From NCBI RefSeq assembly GCF_001431725.1, contig NZ_CP013106.1, forward strand, positions 186,001-250,000: a DNA stretch of 64,000 nucleotides, written 5' to 3'. How positions within the stretch are numbered: the first letter of the stretch is position 1; each line of letters begins with the position of its first letter. Position numbers and translations under genes: made by a program. The notes under the pieces are model-generated. The model saw nothing but the letters and a program-made list of their open reading frames with translations, had not been told where the DNA came from and did no database searches. Origin of the DNA: Halomonas huangheensis (GTDB lineage Bacteria > Pseudomonadota > Gammaproteobacteria > Pseudomonadales > Halomonadaceae). Shown one piece after another: positions 8,387 to 18,063 of the stretch.

Positions 8387-9098
8387 GGCCCCGTTCGCCG
8401 AGTCGTAACGACAGGCGTACCAGGATATCGGCCAGATACTCGGTAAATAGTGTGTCCATGCTGGCGCGGAAGTAATCCGGGTCCTGGCTGGCGAGAATCA
8501 GATAGCCTTGAGGTTCGCCGAGCGTCAGGCGGGCAATGGTGCAGGAGCCGGATTTTGCTGGTGCCTTGATATGCGGAATCAGGCGCTTCCAGTCGGTGGG
8601 CGTCAGTTTGGTACAGCGGCTGGCGCGGCCATCGAGTAGTGCAGCGAGGCGCTGCCCGGTGTGTTCGTCGAGTACATGGCGAGGCGCCTGGGGCGGTTGC
8701 AGGTCGCGATCGGTCAGGCTGGAAGGGCACCATAATGCGACCGCCGGGGTCTGGAAGCGTTCACTCAATTGAGTGGCCAATGCTTGCCCAAGCGCATCGT
8801 TGTCCTCGGCCTCGAGCAGGGCCAGCACCAGTTCTCGAGTACGTCGGTACTGGGCTTCATTATGGCGTGCCGACTCGAGCAATTGTTCCAGTCGCCATTC
8901 TGCACCCTCGGCTCTGCGTCGCAGGTCATGGACCAGACGCTCGAGCAGGGATGTTGCCCCCTGGGTGTCGGGATGGGGAACCTTCAGTTGTTGCAACAGC
9001 CCCTCTCGACCCACGAAGAAGTCCGGGTGGCGGGCGAGCCATTCGGCGACGCGGTCTGGATCCAGTGTCTTGCGAGGTTCATGGGCAGGTTGCGACAT
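8379..9098 (-). CDS. DUF484 family protein
   Basis: Conserved protein of unknown biochemical role, GAF-like in its C-terminal half by family knowledge. 239 residues: N-terminal LARHPDFFV motif typical of DUF484, a coiled-coil stretch (about residues 45-100, rich in Leu, Arg and Glu), then a mixed domain ending in the YFRASMDTLFTEYLADILVRL helix region. It sits between dapF and xerC exactly as yigA-type genes do elsewhere, suggesting co-expression with recombination and cell-wall precursor genes; no function can be read from sequence. Confidence 0.9.
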   Translation of the reverse strand: MSQPAHEPRKTLDPDRVAEWLARHPDFFVGREGLLQQLKVPHPDTQGATSLLERLVHDLRRRAEGAEWRLEQLLESARHNEAQYRRTRELVLALLEAEDNDALGQALATQLSERFQTPAVALWCPSSLTDRDLQPPQAPRHVLDEHTGQRLAALLDGRASRCTKLTPTDWKRLIPHIKAPAKSGSCTIARLTLGEPQGYLILASQDPDYFRASMDTLFTEYLADILVRLSLRLGERGHD

Positions 9099-9132
9099 GC
9101 GCGTCTCCCTTGCGTACTTTTATATTATCGAT

Positions 9133-9966
9133 CTAGCGCAACGCTATGCGTCCATCATAGACACGCTCTGCTGGCCCAGTCATGATCAGGTGGCTCTCGC
9201 CTCCCGCCCAGTCAATCTGCAGACTACCGCCAGGTAGGTGCACCTTGACCGGGCTGCTCAGCAGGCCGCGGCGAATACCACATGCCACCGCTGCACAGGC
9301 ACCAGTACCACAAGCCAGCGTCTCTCCGGTGCCCCGCTCGTAGACGCGCAGATGGATTTCCCCGGAGGAGACCAGCTGCATGAAGCCGACATTCACCCGC
9401 CTGGGAAAGCGCGGATGGGCCTCTATAGCTGGGCCAAGATGCTCTACTGGCGCGTCATCGGTATTGTCGACGATCAGTACCGCATGAGGGTTACCCATGG
9501 AAGCGACACTGATCTCGACACTTTTGCCATCCACATCCAGCCGGTGCGTCAGCAGGTCCTCATCTGCGTCGAAAGGTAATGCCTGCGGTGCAAAGCGTGG
9601 CGCACCCATATCGACACTGACCTGATTATCGTCCTGCACGTCCAGGACCAGCGGACCTCCCGCCGTCTCGACCCTGATCTGACGCTTGTGGGTCAGCCGC
9701 TTATCGAGCACGAAGCGGGCAAAGCAGCGTGCCCCATTACCGCAGTTTTCCACCTCGCTACCATCAGCATTATAGATGCGGTAGCGGAAGTCCATGTCCG
9801 GATCTCGCGGCGGTTCCACGACCAGCAACTGGTCAAACCCGATGCCGAAGCGGCGATCCGCCAGACGGCGGATCTCCTCGTTCTCCAGGCGTGCACGCTG
9901 AGTGACCAGATCAACGACCATGAAGTCGTTGCCGAGCCCGTGCATCTTGGTGAAATGCAACAGCAT
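9133..9966 (-). CDS. dapF: Diaminopimelate epimerase
   Basis: Converts LL- to meso-diaminopimelate for lysine and peptidoglycan. 277 residues, the family standard. Two pseudo-symmetric halves carry the catalytic cysteines: [12 protein letters not shown] near residue 75 and [11 protein letters not shown] near 220. The N-terminal [15 protein letters not shown] is diagnostic. The ATG shares one base with the stop of lysA, so lysA-dapF is translationally coupled and places the last two lysine-pathway steps in one unit. Confidence 0.98.
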   Translation of the reverse strand: MLLHFTKMHGLGNDFMVVDLVTQRARLENEEIRRLADRRFGIGFDQLLVVEPPRDPDMDFRYRIYNADGSEVENCGNGARCFARFVLDKRLTHKRQIRVETAGGPLVLDVQDDNQVSVDMGAPRFAPQALPFDADEDLLTHRLDVDGKSVEISVASMGNPHAVLIVDNTDDAPVEHLGPAIEAHPRFPRRVNVGFMQLVSSGEIHLRVYERGTGETLACGTGACAAVACGIRRGLLSSPVKVHLPGGSLQIDWAGGESHLIMTGPAERVYDGRIALR

Positions 9967-11234
9967 TACTGCGGCTCCCCCAGCAGGGTTTCGCCGGCCC
10001 AGAGGTCACTGATCTGCTCACGGTGACGCACAACCTGGAAGCGTTCACCATCGACCATGACTTCGGCCGGTCGTGGGCGACTGTTGTAGTTGGAAGCCAT
10101 CACGAAGCCATAGGCTCCCGCCGAGCGTACCGCCAGCAGATCGCCCGGCGCGATGGCCAGTTCGCGATCCTTGCCGAGGAAGTCGCCGGTTTCGCATACC
10201 GGGCCGACCACGTCATAGACAGCGGGCTCGCGCGAGGCCTGGGTATCCACGCGAATGATCGCCTGCCAGGCCTGGTAGAGGGCCGGGCGGATCAGGTCGT
10301 TCATCGCCGCATCGACGATCGCGAAGTTCTTTGTCTCGCCGGGCTTGAGAAACTCGACACGGGTTAACATCACGCCGGCATTGGCGGCAATCGAGCGCCC
10401 CGGCTCGAACAATAGTGTCAGCTTGTCGCCACCGGGCCACTGTGCCAGGCGTTCGAGCAACTTCGACGCGTAGACGAACGGTGCCGGAGGAGTCTCGTCA
10501 CGATAGGGCACGCCAAGACCACCACCGAGATCAAGGTGCTCGATCTCGATACCCCTGTCACGCAGGCGGTCAAGCAGCAGCAGCAGCCGCTCCAGAGCAT
10601 CGAGGAAGGGAGCTACTTCAGTCAGTTGCGAACCGATATGGCAATCGAGGCCGGAAATCTTGAGGTGGGGCAACGCCGCGGCTTGCTGGTAGACCTCGAA
10701 AGCATCATCGACTGGAATGCCGAACTTGTTGTCCTTGAGCCCGGTGGAAATGTACGGGTGAGTTCCGGCGTCGACGTCCGGGTTGACGCGTAGCGATACC
10801 GGAGCCACCACACCGAGACGTTCGGCTACCGCATTGAGGCGCTCCAGCTCAGGCCGAGATTCGACGTTGAAGCACTTGATACCCAGCTCCAGGGCACGGG
10901 CCATCTCGTGTTCCTGCTTGGCCACGCCTGAAAACACCACGCGTGACGGATCACCGCCGGCGGCCATCACGCGCTCGAGCTCGCCGATTGAAACGATATC
11001 GAAGCCGGCACCCAGGCGAGCCAATACGTTGAGTACCGCCAGGTTGCTGTTGGCCTTGACCGCATAGCAGATCAGGTGGGGGTGGTTCTCCAGTGCCTGC
11101 TCATAGGCATTGAAGTGGCGCTCCAGAGTGGCTCGTGAGTAGACGTAGCATGGCGTGCCGACCTGTTCGGCAATATCCGTTAGTGCGGCCTGCTCGGCAT
11201 AGAGCTGGCCATCGCGATATTCAAAATGATCCAT
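9966..11234 (-). CDS. lysA: Diaminopimelate decarboxylase
   Basis: PLP-dependent enzyme making lysine from meso-diaminopimelate. 422 residues with an alanine-racemase-like barrel: the PLP lysine in CYAVKANSN near residue 60, [10 protein letters not shown] near 80, LDCHIGSQL near 195, GGGLGV near 240, FEPGRS near 295; the C-terminal barrel has [15 protein letters not shown] with the catalytic Cys and [16 protein letters not shown] near 385. The start codon is only 2 nt after the lptM stop, part of the argH-lptM-lysA-dapF run. Confidence 0.98.
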   Translation of the reverse strand: MDHFEYRDGQLYAEQAALTDIAEQVGTPCYVYSRATLERHFNAYEQALENHPHLICYAVKANSNLAVLNVLARLGAGFDIVSIGELERVMAAGGDPSRVVFSGVAKQEHEMARALELGIKCFNVESRPELERLNAVAERLGVVAPVSLRVNPDVDAGTHPYISTGLKDNKFGIPVDDAFEVYQQAAALPHLKISGLDCHIGSQLTEVAPFLDALERLLLLLDRLRDRGIEIEHLDLGGGLGVPYRDETPPAPFVYASKLLERLAQWPGGDKLTLLFEPGRSIAANAGVMLTRVEFLKPGETKNFAIVDAAMNDLIRPALYQAWQAIIRVDTQASREPAVYDVVGPVCETGDFLGKDRELAIAPGDLLAVRSAGAYGFVMASNYNSRPRPAEVMVDGERFQVVRHREQISDLWAGETLLGEPQ

Positions 11235-11236
11235 GC

Positions 11237-11452
11237 TCAGTTCTCGTCTGCCGGTATAGTGCTGTCCGCTGACGCATCACTGGACTCGTCCTCGGGCTGC
11301 TGCTCTTCATCCTGCTGGGCTTCCTCCCGCGGGCCATAGCGCTCAGCGGCCTCTTCATCGCTGGGTAGGTACAGCGGGCCTTTCTGGCCGCATCCAGCCA
11401 CAACGAAGCTCAACAGCAGCAACATCACGCTGCTCGTCAGTGTCCGGATCAT
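11237..11452 (-). CDS. lptM: Small lipoprotein LptM (YifL-like)
   Basis: 71-residue outer-membrane lipoprotein; the E. coli homologue helps the LptDE lipopolysaccharide translocon mature. It has a hydrophobic signal, a lipobox ending VVAGC and the family signature CGQKGPLYLP immediately after the lipidated Cys; the remainder is short, acidic and probably disordered. The ATG at 11452 overlaps the argH stop by one base (TGATG), with an AGGAGG ribosome site 6 nt upstream inside argH. Position before lysA/dapF matches the yifL-dapF order of enterobacteria. Confidence 0.9.
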   Translation of the reverse strand: MIRTLTSSVMLLLLSFVVAGCGQKGPLYLPSDEEAAERYGPREEAQQDEEQQPEDESSDASADSTIPADEN

Positions 11453-12858
11453 CACTGGCCTCCTGCCTGCAGAGCCTTGAGTGCATCGCGAGCGCGCTGT
11501 GCGGCAGCTCGTACCTGGTCTGGTGCGGTGCCACCGATGTGATTGCGCGCCGCAACAGAACCTTCGAGTGTCAGCACCTCGAAGACGTCTTCGTCGATGA
11601 TGTCGGAGAATTGCTGGAGCTCGGCCAGCGTCATGTCGGACAGGTCCTTGTGCTGCTCGATGCCGAAGGCCACTGACTGGCCGACGATCTCGTGAGCATC
11701 GCGGAACGCCACGCCCTTGCGCACCAGGTAATCGGCGAGGTCGGTCGCGGTGGAGAAGCCACCCCGAGCGGCTTCACGCATGGACTCGGTTTTTGATTCG
11801 ATGGCCGGCACCATATCGGCGAAGGCACGTAGACAGCCCATCACTGTGTCGAAGGTGTCGAACAGCGGTTCCTTGTCTTCCTGGTTGTCCTTGTTGTAGG
11901 CCAGCGGCTGCGACTTCATCAGCGTCAGCAGGCCGATCAGGTGACCATAGACACGGCCGCTCTTGCCGCGCACCAGCTCGGGAACATCGGGGTTCTTCTT
12001 CTGCGGCATGATCGAGGAACCGGTGCAGAAGCGGTCCGGAAGATTGATGAAGTTGAACTGTGTGCTGGTCCACAGCACCAGTTCTTCGCTCATGCGTGAC
12101 AAGTGCATAAGCAGCAAGCTGGCAAAGGCGGTGAATTCGATGCTGAAGTCACGGTCGCTGACCGCATCGAGGCTGTTCTCCGCCGGGCGATCGAAACCAA
12201 GCAGCTGTGCGGTCAGGTGGCGGTCGATGGGGTAGGTGGTACCTGCCAGAGCAGCAGCGCCCAGCGGCAGTACATTGGCGCGCTTGCGGCAGTCGAGCAG
12301 ACGCTCATGGTCACGGGCGAGCATTTCGTGCCATGCCAGCAGGTGATGACCGAAGGTTACCGGCTGTGCAGTCTGCAGGTGTGTGAAGCCGGGCATGATG
12401 GTATCGGCCTCGCGTTCGGCCAGCTCGATCAGGCCGCTGCGCAGACGAGCCAGTTCCTCGGCGACGAGATCGATGGCCTCGCGCATGTAGAGGCGAATAT
12501 CGGTGGCGACCTGATCATTGCGCGAACGACCGGTATGCAGCTTCTTACCGGTAATGCCGATCTTGGCGGTGAGGCGTGCCTCGATATTCATGTGCACGTC
12601 TTCCAGTTCAACCGACCACTCGAACTCGCCAGCGGCGATTTCCTGCTCGATTTCCGTCAGCCCGTTGATGATCGCGTCACGTTCCTCGTCACTGAGCACG
12701 CCAACCTGTGCCAGCATGGTGGCATGTGCAATCGAGCCCTGGATGTCGTGGCGGGCCATTCGCTGGTCGAAATCCACGGAAGCGGTAAAGCGGGCGACAA
12801 AAGCGTCGGTGGGCTCGCTGAAGCGGCCGCCCCAGGACTGATTGGTACTGTGACTCAT
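11452..12858 (-). CDS. argH: Argininosuccinate lyase
   Basis: Last step of arginine synthesis: argininosuccinate to arginine and fumarate. From ATG 12858 ([13 protein letters not shown]) it is 468 residues; the reading frame is open for 45 more codons upstream without family similarity, so the downstream ATG is chosen. Signature [12 protein letters not shown] near residue 280, plus the conserved [12 protein letters not shown] and [12 protein letters not shown] (catalytic His) segments. First gene of the leftward argH-lptM-lysA-dapF-DUF484-xerC-yigB run; divergent from hemC, as in Pseudomonas. Confidence 0.97.
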   Translation of the reverse strand: MSHSTNQSWGGRFSEPTDAFVARFTASVDFDQRMARHDIQGSIAHATMLAQVGVLSDEERDAIINGLTEIEQEIAAGEFEWSVELEDVHMNIEARLTAKIGITGKKLHTGRSRNDQVATDIRLYMREAIDLVAEELARLRSGLIELAEREADTIMPGFTHLQTAQPVTFGHHLLAWHEMLARDHERLLDCRKRANVLPLGAAALAGTTYPIDRHLTAQLLGFDRPAENSLDAVSDRDFSIEFTAFASLLLMHLSRMSEELVLWTSTQFNFINLPDRFCTGSSIMPQKKNPDVPELVRGKSGRVYGHLIGLLTLMKSQPLAYNKDNQEDKEPLFDTFDTVMGCLRAFADMVPAIESKTESMREAARGGFSTATDLADYLVRKGVAFRDAHEIVGQSVAFGIEQHKDLSDMTLAELQQFSDIIDEDVFEVLTLEGSVAARNHIGGTAPDQVRAAAQRARDALKALQAGGQ

Positions 12859-13078
12859 TGGACTGGGTTCCTGCATGACGAAAGTGAGCGATGCGCCGAT
12901 CTTGTCGGTGCTGTGAATCACCGCTATGGCGGTGTCGTGCAGCCGAGTTGTGATTGGCGCCGGACCATGTCCGAAGTGTACCAGAGTCGACACGTCAGGC
13001 GAGGACTACCGGCTCTGGTCGGGACGATGTGATGACCTTGTCGGAAGTGCGTGACAACGACTGTGGCGCTTCGTCCAA

Positions 13079-13107
13079 TTTTCCTTACCCGGGCGGTGCT
13101 TTATGAT
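13079..13107 (+). promoter_or_regulatory. Putative hemC promoter in the argH/hemC spacer
   Basis: TTTTCC (13079-13084) and TATGAT (13102-13107) are separated by 17 nt, a fair sigma-70 match with a good -10. It lies about 60 nt before the hemC start in the 311-nt divergent spacer 12859-13169. No other gene is seen in that spacer. Confidence 0.5.
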
Positions 13108-13169
13108 GATGGTATCCACTCATGTTATCGATGGCTGCCGTAACGGGACTGTCGATCAGGGAGAAAGTT

Positions 13170-14111
13170 GTGCCACAGATGTCCACCCTGCGAATCGCCA
13201 CCCGCAAAAGCCAGCTGGCCATGTGGCAGGCGGAATATGTTCGCGACCGCCTGCTGGAGATACATCCCGATCTTGAGGTCGAACTGGTGCCGATGTCGAC
13301 GCGCGGCGACCGCATCCTCGACACTCCACTGGCCAAGGTTGGTGGCAAGGGCTTGTTCGTCAAGGAACTTGAGGAAGCCATGCTTGATGGCCGTGCGGAT
13401 ATCGCAGTGCACTCGATGAAGGACGTGCCGATGCAGTTCCCCGAAAGCCTCGGCTTATCGGTGATTCTTGCTGGTGCCGAACCTACCGATGCGCTGGTGT
13501 CCAATCGCTGGTCTTGCCTGGATGAATTGCCCGAAGGTGCGCGCGTCGGGACATCCAGCCTGCGTCGTGGTCTGCAGATGCGCGAGGCACGCCCGGATTT
13601 CGAGGTCATCAGCCTGCGGGGCAACGTCCAGACGCGCCTGGCCAAGCTTGATGCCGACGAATTCGATGCCATTCTGCTTGCCACGTCAGGGCTCAAACGT
13701 CTGGGGTTGGGAGAGCGCATTCGCCAGGAACTGCCGCCGGAAGTCTGCCTGCCGGCCTGTGGCCAGGGGGCGCTCGGCATCGAGTGCCGGATGCATGACG
13801 CTGAATTGGTGTCGTTGCTGACCCCGCTGGATGATCTACAGACTGCGACGAGAGTTCGCGCCGAACGAGCCATGAATACCCGTCTGGAAGGCGGTTGTCA
13901 GGTACCGATTGGTGGCCACGCGGTGTTCGAGGATGAGGGCCGCACCCTTTGGTTACGCGCGTTGGTGGGAACGCCGGACGGCACCCGAGTGCTGCGTGCA
14001 GAAGGCCGCGGCTCGGTGGATGAGCCGGAGCTGCTTGGTCTGAGAGTCGCCGAGGACTTGCTGGAGCAGGGAGCGGGGGAGATTCTTGCTGAAGTCTATG
14101 GGCCGCGTTGA
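13170..14111 (+). CDS. hemC: Porphobilinogen deaminase (hydroxymethylbilane synthase)
   Basis: Polymerises four porphobilinogens to hydroxymethylbilane in haem synthesis. Chosen start is GTG 13170, 6 nt after GGGAG (13159-13163), giving 313 residues like the E. coli enzyme; ATG 13179 ([12 protein letters not shown]) is the alternative and lacks a spaced ribosome site. Motifs: [13 protein letters not shown], the loop [26 protein letters not shown] and the dipyrromethane-cofactor Cys in [11 protein letters not shown] near residue 245. First gene of hemC-hemD-hemX-hemY. Confidence 0.96.
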   Translation: MPQMSTLRIATRKSQLAMWQAEYVRDRLLEIHPDLEVELVPMSTRGDRILDTPLAKVGGKGLFVKELEEAMLDGRADIAVHSMKDVPMQFPESLGLSVILAGAEPTDALVSNRWSCLDELPEGARVGTSSLRRGLQMREARPDFEVISLRGNVQTRLAKLDADEFDAILLATSGLKRLGLGERIRQELPPEVCLPACGQGALGIECRMHDAELVSLLTPLDDLQTATRVRAERAMNTRLEGGCQVPIGGHAVFEDEGRTLWLRALVGTPDGTRVLRAEGRGSVDEPELLGLRVAEDLLEQGAGEILAEVYGPR

Positions 14112-14161
14112 AGGCAGATATGCCACGCTGAAGGTAGGAGCACCATGATGATGCTGGCGGT

Positions 14162-14947
14162 ATGACACGAGCTTTCGCACTGACCGGGGCACCAGTGGTG
14201 ATCACCAGGCCCGGCAAGCGCGCCGGGGCACTGGCCGAGGCCATTGAAGCCAGAGGTCTGCCGGTGTCCCACCTGGAGCTTATGGCTCACCAGCATGTGC
14301 CTGAAACGGCACAAATGCGAGCCACCTGGCTTGATATCGACCATTTTCATAAGGTGGTCGTGATCAGTCCCGCGGCGGCAGAGCGTCTGATCGCCGCATT
14401 GGACCGTTATTGGCCTCAGTTACCGCAAGGCCTGATGCTGTATGCGGTTGGCAAGGCAACAGCGGCGTTGTTGCATGAGGCGCTGGGTCTACGAGTGCGG
14501 GTGCCGTCGCCGACGATGGGAGAGGAAACCAGTGAGGCTCTGCTGCAACTGGGCTCGCTGCGAGACCTCGAGCATCAGCGGGTATTGCTGGTGGCAGGTG
14601 AAGGTGGCCGCCCAGTGCTGGCAGACTGTCTGGCACAACGCGGTGCAGCGGTAACGCGGATTGAGGTATATCGGCGTCAACTGCTGACGCCTTCCAGCGA
14701 GGCAAAAGCCATGCTGGATCAAGCACATTATCGAGCACTGGTGGTCAGTAGCGGAGAAATCCTGGAACATCTGGCAAGATGGTGTTCACAGACCGCCTTT
14801 GAGCAACCGCTTGTAGTATCCAGCCAGCGGTTGGCTAGACTGGCGGAGGAGCTGGGGTTTTGTGTCCCGGTCGTGGCGTCTGGCGCATCGCCCGCGGCGC
14901 TGGCGGCTGCGGTGGCAAGGACCTGCGACCCGAAGGATGCCGAATGA
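14162..14947 (+). CDS. hemD: Uroporphyrinogen-III synthase
   Basis: Closes hydroxymethylbilane into uroporphyrinogen III. 261 residues in two Rossmann-like lobes joined by linkers, typical of this poorly conserved family; recognisable pieces are VVITRPGKRA at the start, KVVVISPAAAERL near 65, YAVGKATAALL near 95, VLLVAGEGGRPVL near 145 and IEVYRRQL near 170. It lies 50 nt after hemC and 25 nt before hemX, the order that defines the gammaproteobacterial hemCDXY cluster. Confidence 0.93.
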   Translation: MTRAFALTGAPVVITRPGKRAGALAEAIEARGLPVSHLELMAHQHVPETAQMRATWLDIDHFHKVVVISPAAAERLIAALDRYWPQLPQGLMLYAVGKATAALLHEALGLRVRVPSPTMGEETSEALLQLGSLRDLEHQRVLLVAGEGGRPVLADCLAQRGAAVTRIEVYRRQLLTPSSEAKAMLDQAHYRALVVSSGEILEHLARWCSQTAFEQPLVVSSQRLARLAEELGFCVPVVASGASPAALAAAVARTCDPKDAE

Positions 14948-14972
14948 AGATCTCGAAAAGGGCTAGCGACAG

Positions 14973-16577
14973 ATGAGCAACCAACAGCACGATCAGGACG
15001 AACAGAAGACCCCGTCCGGGACTGCCTCGAAGGAGGCAGGAGCCGCGTCCGGGGGCAAGGAAGCCTCAAAGAGTGCTGCCGGCCGAGGCAGTACGCGGCG
15101 CTCACGTCGGCACAACAAGGCCGGTGGGGCCCAGGCTTCGTCCTCCTCCGCTGCTTCATCTTCTGCCTCGAATGCTGATACCGGCAAAACTGCATCTGCC
15201 GACAGTACCGATTCAACGCAGAAGTCGAGCGATTCAACGCAGAGCCAGCCTGCGGCAACGACCGCCAGCCAGACCAGCTCTCCCGCGTCATCTGAAAGCA
15301 AGGCCTCCCCCGAAGCTGGCAAGTCCTCCTCGACTGGCAAAGCCTCCGACAGCAGCAAGGCGTCAAGCAGTGATAAGGCGTCAGGTGACGGTAAGTCATC
15401 CAGCAGTGGCAAGAGCGCGGCCAGCAAGCCGACTTCCAACAGTGCTTCTTCCTCTACCGCCTCCAGAGCGGGTGGCGGCAGTGGCGGTGGTTCTGCCTCG
15501 ACCAGTGGAGATAACACAGGCGGTGGCAAATCCAGCGGCAGCAAGGCGGGCGTGATCGCGCTGGTGCTCGTGTTGCTGGTTATCATCGGGCTGGGCTTCA
15601 TCGGCTGGAAGGGCTGGCAGATGCAACAGGCCATGAGTGATCGCCTGGATCAGCTCAAGGAAAACGCTGCGAGCGTCGAACAGGTACAGAACCTGACCGG
15701 GCGACTGGAAACGGGGCTCTCAGGGCTCAATGAGCGCAAGGAGGCGATGACCCAGAGCATCGACGGTATCCAGACGAACTTTTCCGATTACAAGGCCGAG
15801 GTCAATCAGACGCTCGACCGTGTGCTGGCCGACTTGTCCAGAGAGCAGGATGCCGATAGCCGTGACTGGCTGCATGCTGAGGCCGCTTACCTACTGCGTC
15901 TGGCCAACCAGCGCCTGCAATTGGAGCGTGACGTAGAAGGCGCTGCTGCATTGCTGCGCACTGCGGACAACCGGTTGCGTGAAGCCGATAACCCGGCACT
16001 GGTTCCGGTGCGTCGAGCGATCGCTGAAGAATTGGCAGCACTGCAAGGCGTGCCGCGCGTCGACCGTACTGGCCTGTACCTGGCATTGAATGCCGAGCAG
16101 GAGCAGATCGCGGCGTTGCCGCTGGCGCAGGACATCAAGGAGTTTACTGCCGACACCACCATTGCCGAGGCGCCCAGCGGCCCCTGGCAGGAACAGTTGT
16201 CGAAGATTGGCAGCGAGCTCAAGGATCTGGTTGTGGTCCGTCATCACGACCAGCCTTTGGAAGCGTTGATCTCGCCTGAGCAGGAGACCTATCTGCGTCA
16301 GAGTCTGCGTCTGGTGATCGAGCAGTCTCAGGTCGCGTTGCTGAAGGAAGAGCAAGGGCTCTACGATGCCAGCCTCGACAAGGCCATCAAGTTGCTCGAG
16401 GGCTACTACGATATGGATGATGAGGCCGTGCAGGCAGTCGTTGCACGTCTCACCGAGCTCAAAGGGGAGTCGATTCACCCTGAGCTGCCGGATATCAGTG
16501 CGTCACAGCAGGCGCTGGCTCGCTTCATCGAACAGCGCTTCGAGGCTCGCACTGAGGGCCAGGGAGGTAACTCATGA
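14973..16577 (+). CDS. hemX: HemX-like inner-membrane protein with a long Ser/Lys-rich tail
   Basis: Bitopic membrane protein of the HemX family (named for uroporphyrinogen methylase, but this branch lacks methylase motifs). 534 residues, longer than the usual ~370-400: residues 1-190 are low-complexity Ser, Ala, Lys and Gly, a single membrane helix follows (VIALVLVLLVIIGLGFIGW, about 193-212), then a periplasmic alpha-helical, coiled-coil region (residues 215-530) with the conserved DWLHAEAAYLLRLANQRL block near 295. It overlaps hemY by 4 bases. Function unproven; the pairing with HemY suggests a role at the haem or envelope interface. Confidence 0.88.
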   Translation: MSNQQHDQDEQKTPSGTASKEAGAASGGKEASKSAAGRGSTRRSRRHNKAGGAQASSSSAASSSASNADTGKTASADSTDSTQKSSDSTQSQPAATTASQTSSPASSESKASPEAGKSSSTGKASDSSKASSSDKASGDGKSSSSGKSAASKPTSNSASSSTASRAGGGSGGGSASTSGDNTGGGKSSGSKAGVIALVLVLLVIIGLGFIGWKGWQMQQAMSDRLDQLKENAASVEQVQNLTGRLETGLSGLNERKEAMTQSIDGIQTNFSDYKAEVNQTLDRVLADLSREQDADSRDWLHAEAAYLLRLANQRLQLERDVEGAAALLRTADNRLREADNPALVPVRRAIAEELAALQGVPRVDRTGLYLALNAEQEQIAALPLAQDIKEFTADTTIAEAPSGPWQEQLSKIGSELKDLVVVRHHDQPLEALISPEQETYLRQSLRLVIEQSQVALLKEEQGLYDASLDKAIKLLEGYYDMDDEAVQAVVARLTELKGESIHPELPDISASQQALARFIEQRFEARTEGQGGNS

Positions 16578-17800
16578 GAAAGCTGATCCTGTTGATCGTC
16601 CTGGGCCTTGCGCTCGGGGCCGTTCTCGGTCAGTTGATGGAGTCGGCTCCCGGCTATTGGCTGGTACGGGTCGGTGACACCTCGGTGCAGACCAACTTCT
16701 GGTTTGGTCTAGTGGCTCTGTTGGCGATTTTTATCGTGCTGCATTTCCTGCTCCGTGTGGTGGTGCGTATGAGCCGCCCGGTCAGCCGCTACAAGGTGTG
16801 GAACTCCCGAGCTCGCAACCGTACCGCCATGAAGCGTACCGTGCGTGGCCTGGTGGCGCTGGCAGAAGGCCGTTGGAAGCGTGCCGAGAAGGCGTTGGTC
16901 AAGGCGGCGGACGACTCCAGTACCCCGCTGGTCAACTATATGTCGGCCGCTCTCGCGGCCCACTATCAGGGGCGTTATGAGCAGGCCGATACGCTGCTCA
17001 AGCGTGCTCATTTGAGTACTGACGGTGCTGATCCCGCAGTCGGCATGATGCAGGCGCAGCTGATGCTGGATCGTCAGCAGTATGAGGAAGCGTTGGCGAT
17101 TCTGACGCGGCTGGATCGTCATTTGCCCCGTCACCCACAAGTCCTCAAGCAGCTCAAGCAGGCCTACATCAGCGTCAGTGACTGGGATGGTCTGCGTCGC
17201 CTGCTGCCGCGCCTGGCTGACCAGCAACTGATTGCCCGCGAGGAGCGTGAGGCGCTGGAATTTCAGGCTTACCGCGAGTTGATCATCAAGGAAACGCGCA
17301 ATCCCGAGGATATCGAGCGTGTGCGTAACCTCTGGGCGGACATGCCGGAGCATCTGCGTTCCAATGTCGAATTGATCGCGCTCTACACCGAGGCCCTGGT
17401 GCAGGGCGATCAGCCGGTGATCGCCGAGCGTCTGCTGCGTCATTCGCTCAAGGATCACTGGGACAGTCGTCTGGTGTTGCGTTATGGCTTGTTGGGGGTG
17501 GACGCCTCGCGTCAACTGGTCACGGCGGAGAAATGGCTGCAGGAACGCCCCAACGACCCCGATCTGTTGCTGACATTGGGTCGCCTGGCTCTGCGCAATG
17601 CCTATTGGGGCAAGGCCCGTGAATACTTCGAAGCCAGTCAGCGTCAGCGTTCCAGCGGTGTAGTCTGCGCGGAATTGGCACGGCTCTATGCCAACCTTGG
17701 CGAGCACAACAAGAGCCAGCTCTACTATCGGCAGAGCGTCGAACTACTCGACAAGTCCCTGCCGTCGCTACCGCAACCGAGCGATGCCAAGCAGGCGTGA
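16574..17800 (+). CDS. hemY: HemY-like membrane TPR protein
   Basis: Inner-membrane protein with two N-terminal helices (residues 1-22 and about 40-62) and a C-terminal TPR-like helical repeat domain (from about residue 95), ending at residue 408, the normal length. The family signature around SRYKVWNSRARNRTAMK (about 70-90) is clear. It belongs to the gammaproteobacterial HemY family, not protoporphyrinogen oxidase. It overlaps hemX (ATGA) and closes the hem operon, followed directly by a strong terminator. Confidence 0.93.
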   Translation: MRKLILLIVLGLALGAVLGQLMESAPGYWLVRVGDTSVQTNFWFGLVALLAIFIVLHFLLRVVVRMSRPVSRYKVWNSRARNRTAMKRTVRGLVALAEGRWKRAEKALVKAADDSSTPLVNYMSAALAAHYQGRYEQADTLLKRAHLSTDGADPAVGMMQAQLMLDRQQYEEALAILTRLDRHLPRHPQVLKQLKQAYISVSDWDGLRRLLPRLADQQLIAREEREALEFQAYRELIIKETRNPEDIERVRNLWADMPEHLRSNVELIALYTEALVQGDQPVIAERLLRHSLKDHWDSRLVLRYGLLGVDASRQLVTAEKWLQERPNDPDLLLTLGRLALRNAYWGKAREYFEASQRQRSSGVVCAELARLYANLGEHNKSQLYYRQSVELLDKSLPSLPQPSDAKQA

Positions 17801-17828
17801 TCGGTCAGGGTTGATGGAACGGCAAGCA

Positions 17829-17870
17829 ACAGAAACGCCCCGAGGACTTCAATCCTCGGGGCGTTTCTGT
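17829..17870 (+). terminator. Terminator of the hem operon
   Basis: Perfect 18-bp inverted repeat (arms 17829-17846 and 17853-17870, loop CTTCAA, core CGCCCCGAGGA), 28 nt after the hemY stop. The stem ends in A/T-rich arms so it can act in both directions. Confidence 0.9.
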
Positions 17871-17875
17871 AATGT

Positions 17876-17910
17876 GCTACGAGCTACGAGCTACGAGCTA
17901 CGAGCTACGA
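17876..17910. repeat. Five tandem copies of heptamer GCTACGA
   Basis: Five exact 7-bp units directly after the hem terminator. A fragment of the same word (GAGCTACGAGC) recurs at about 46703 behind another gene. Looks like a slippage-prone simple repeat in a convergent intergenic region. Confidence 0.95.
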
Positions 17911-18009
17911 TCGAATAGAGCTCCCGAACCCTCCGGGATCTGAATACCTTGCTTCTCGTATGCTCGCTGCTTGCCAGTTTGGTTGTGAAGCAGTTTCAAT
18001 CTGGCATGG

Positions 18010-18048
18010 AAACACAAAGGGGCAGCTTCAAGCTGCCCCTTTGTGTTC
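18010..18048 (-). terminator. Terminator of the MscS-type channel gene
   Basis: Long inverted repeat (arms GAACACAAAGGGGCAGC and its complement, loop TTCAA) 15 nt past the stop of the leftward channel gene; the A-rich arm supplies U residues on the minus strand transcript. Confidence 0.85.
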
Positions 18049-18063
18049 ATCTGTTGCTTTGCC

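Noticed and set aside
14993..15634. 213-codon Leu/Ala-rich antisense frame opposite hemX
   Set aside because: It mirrors the Ser-rich low-complexity DNA of hemX and has no independent support.
16709..17707. 332-codon frame antisense to hemY
   Set aside because: HemY on the other strand is well supported; no ribosome site or homology for the antisense frame.
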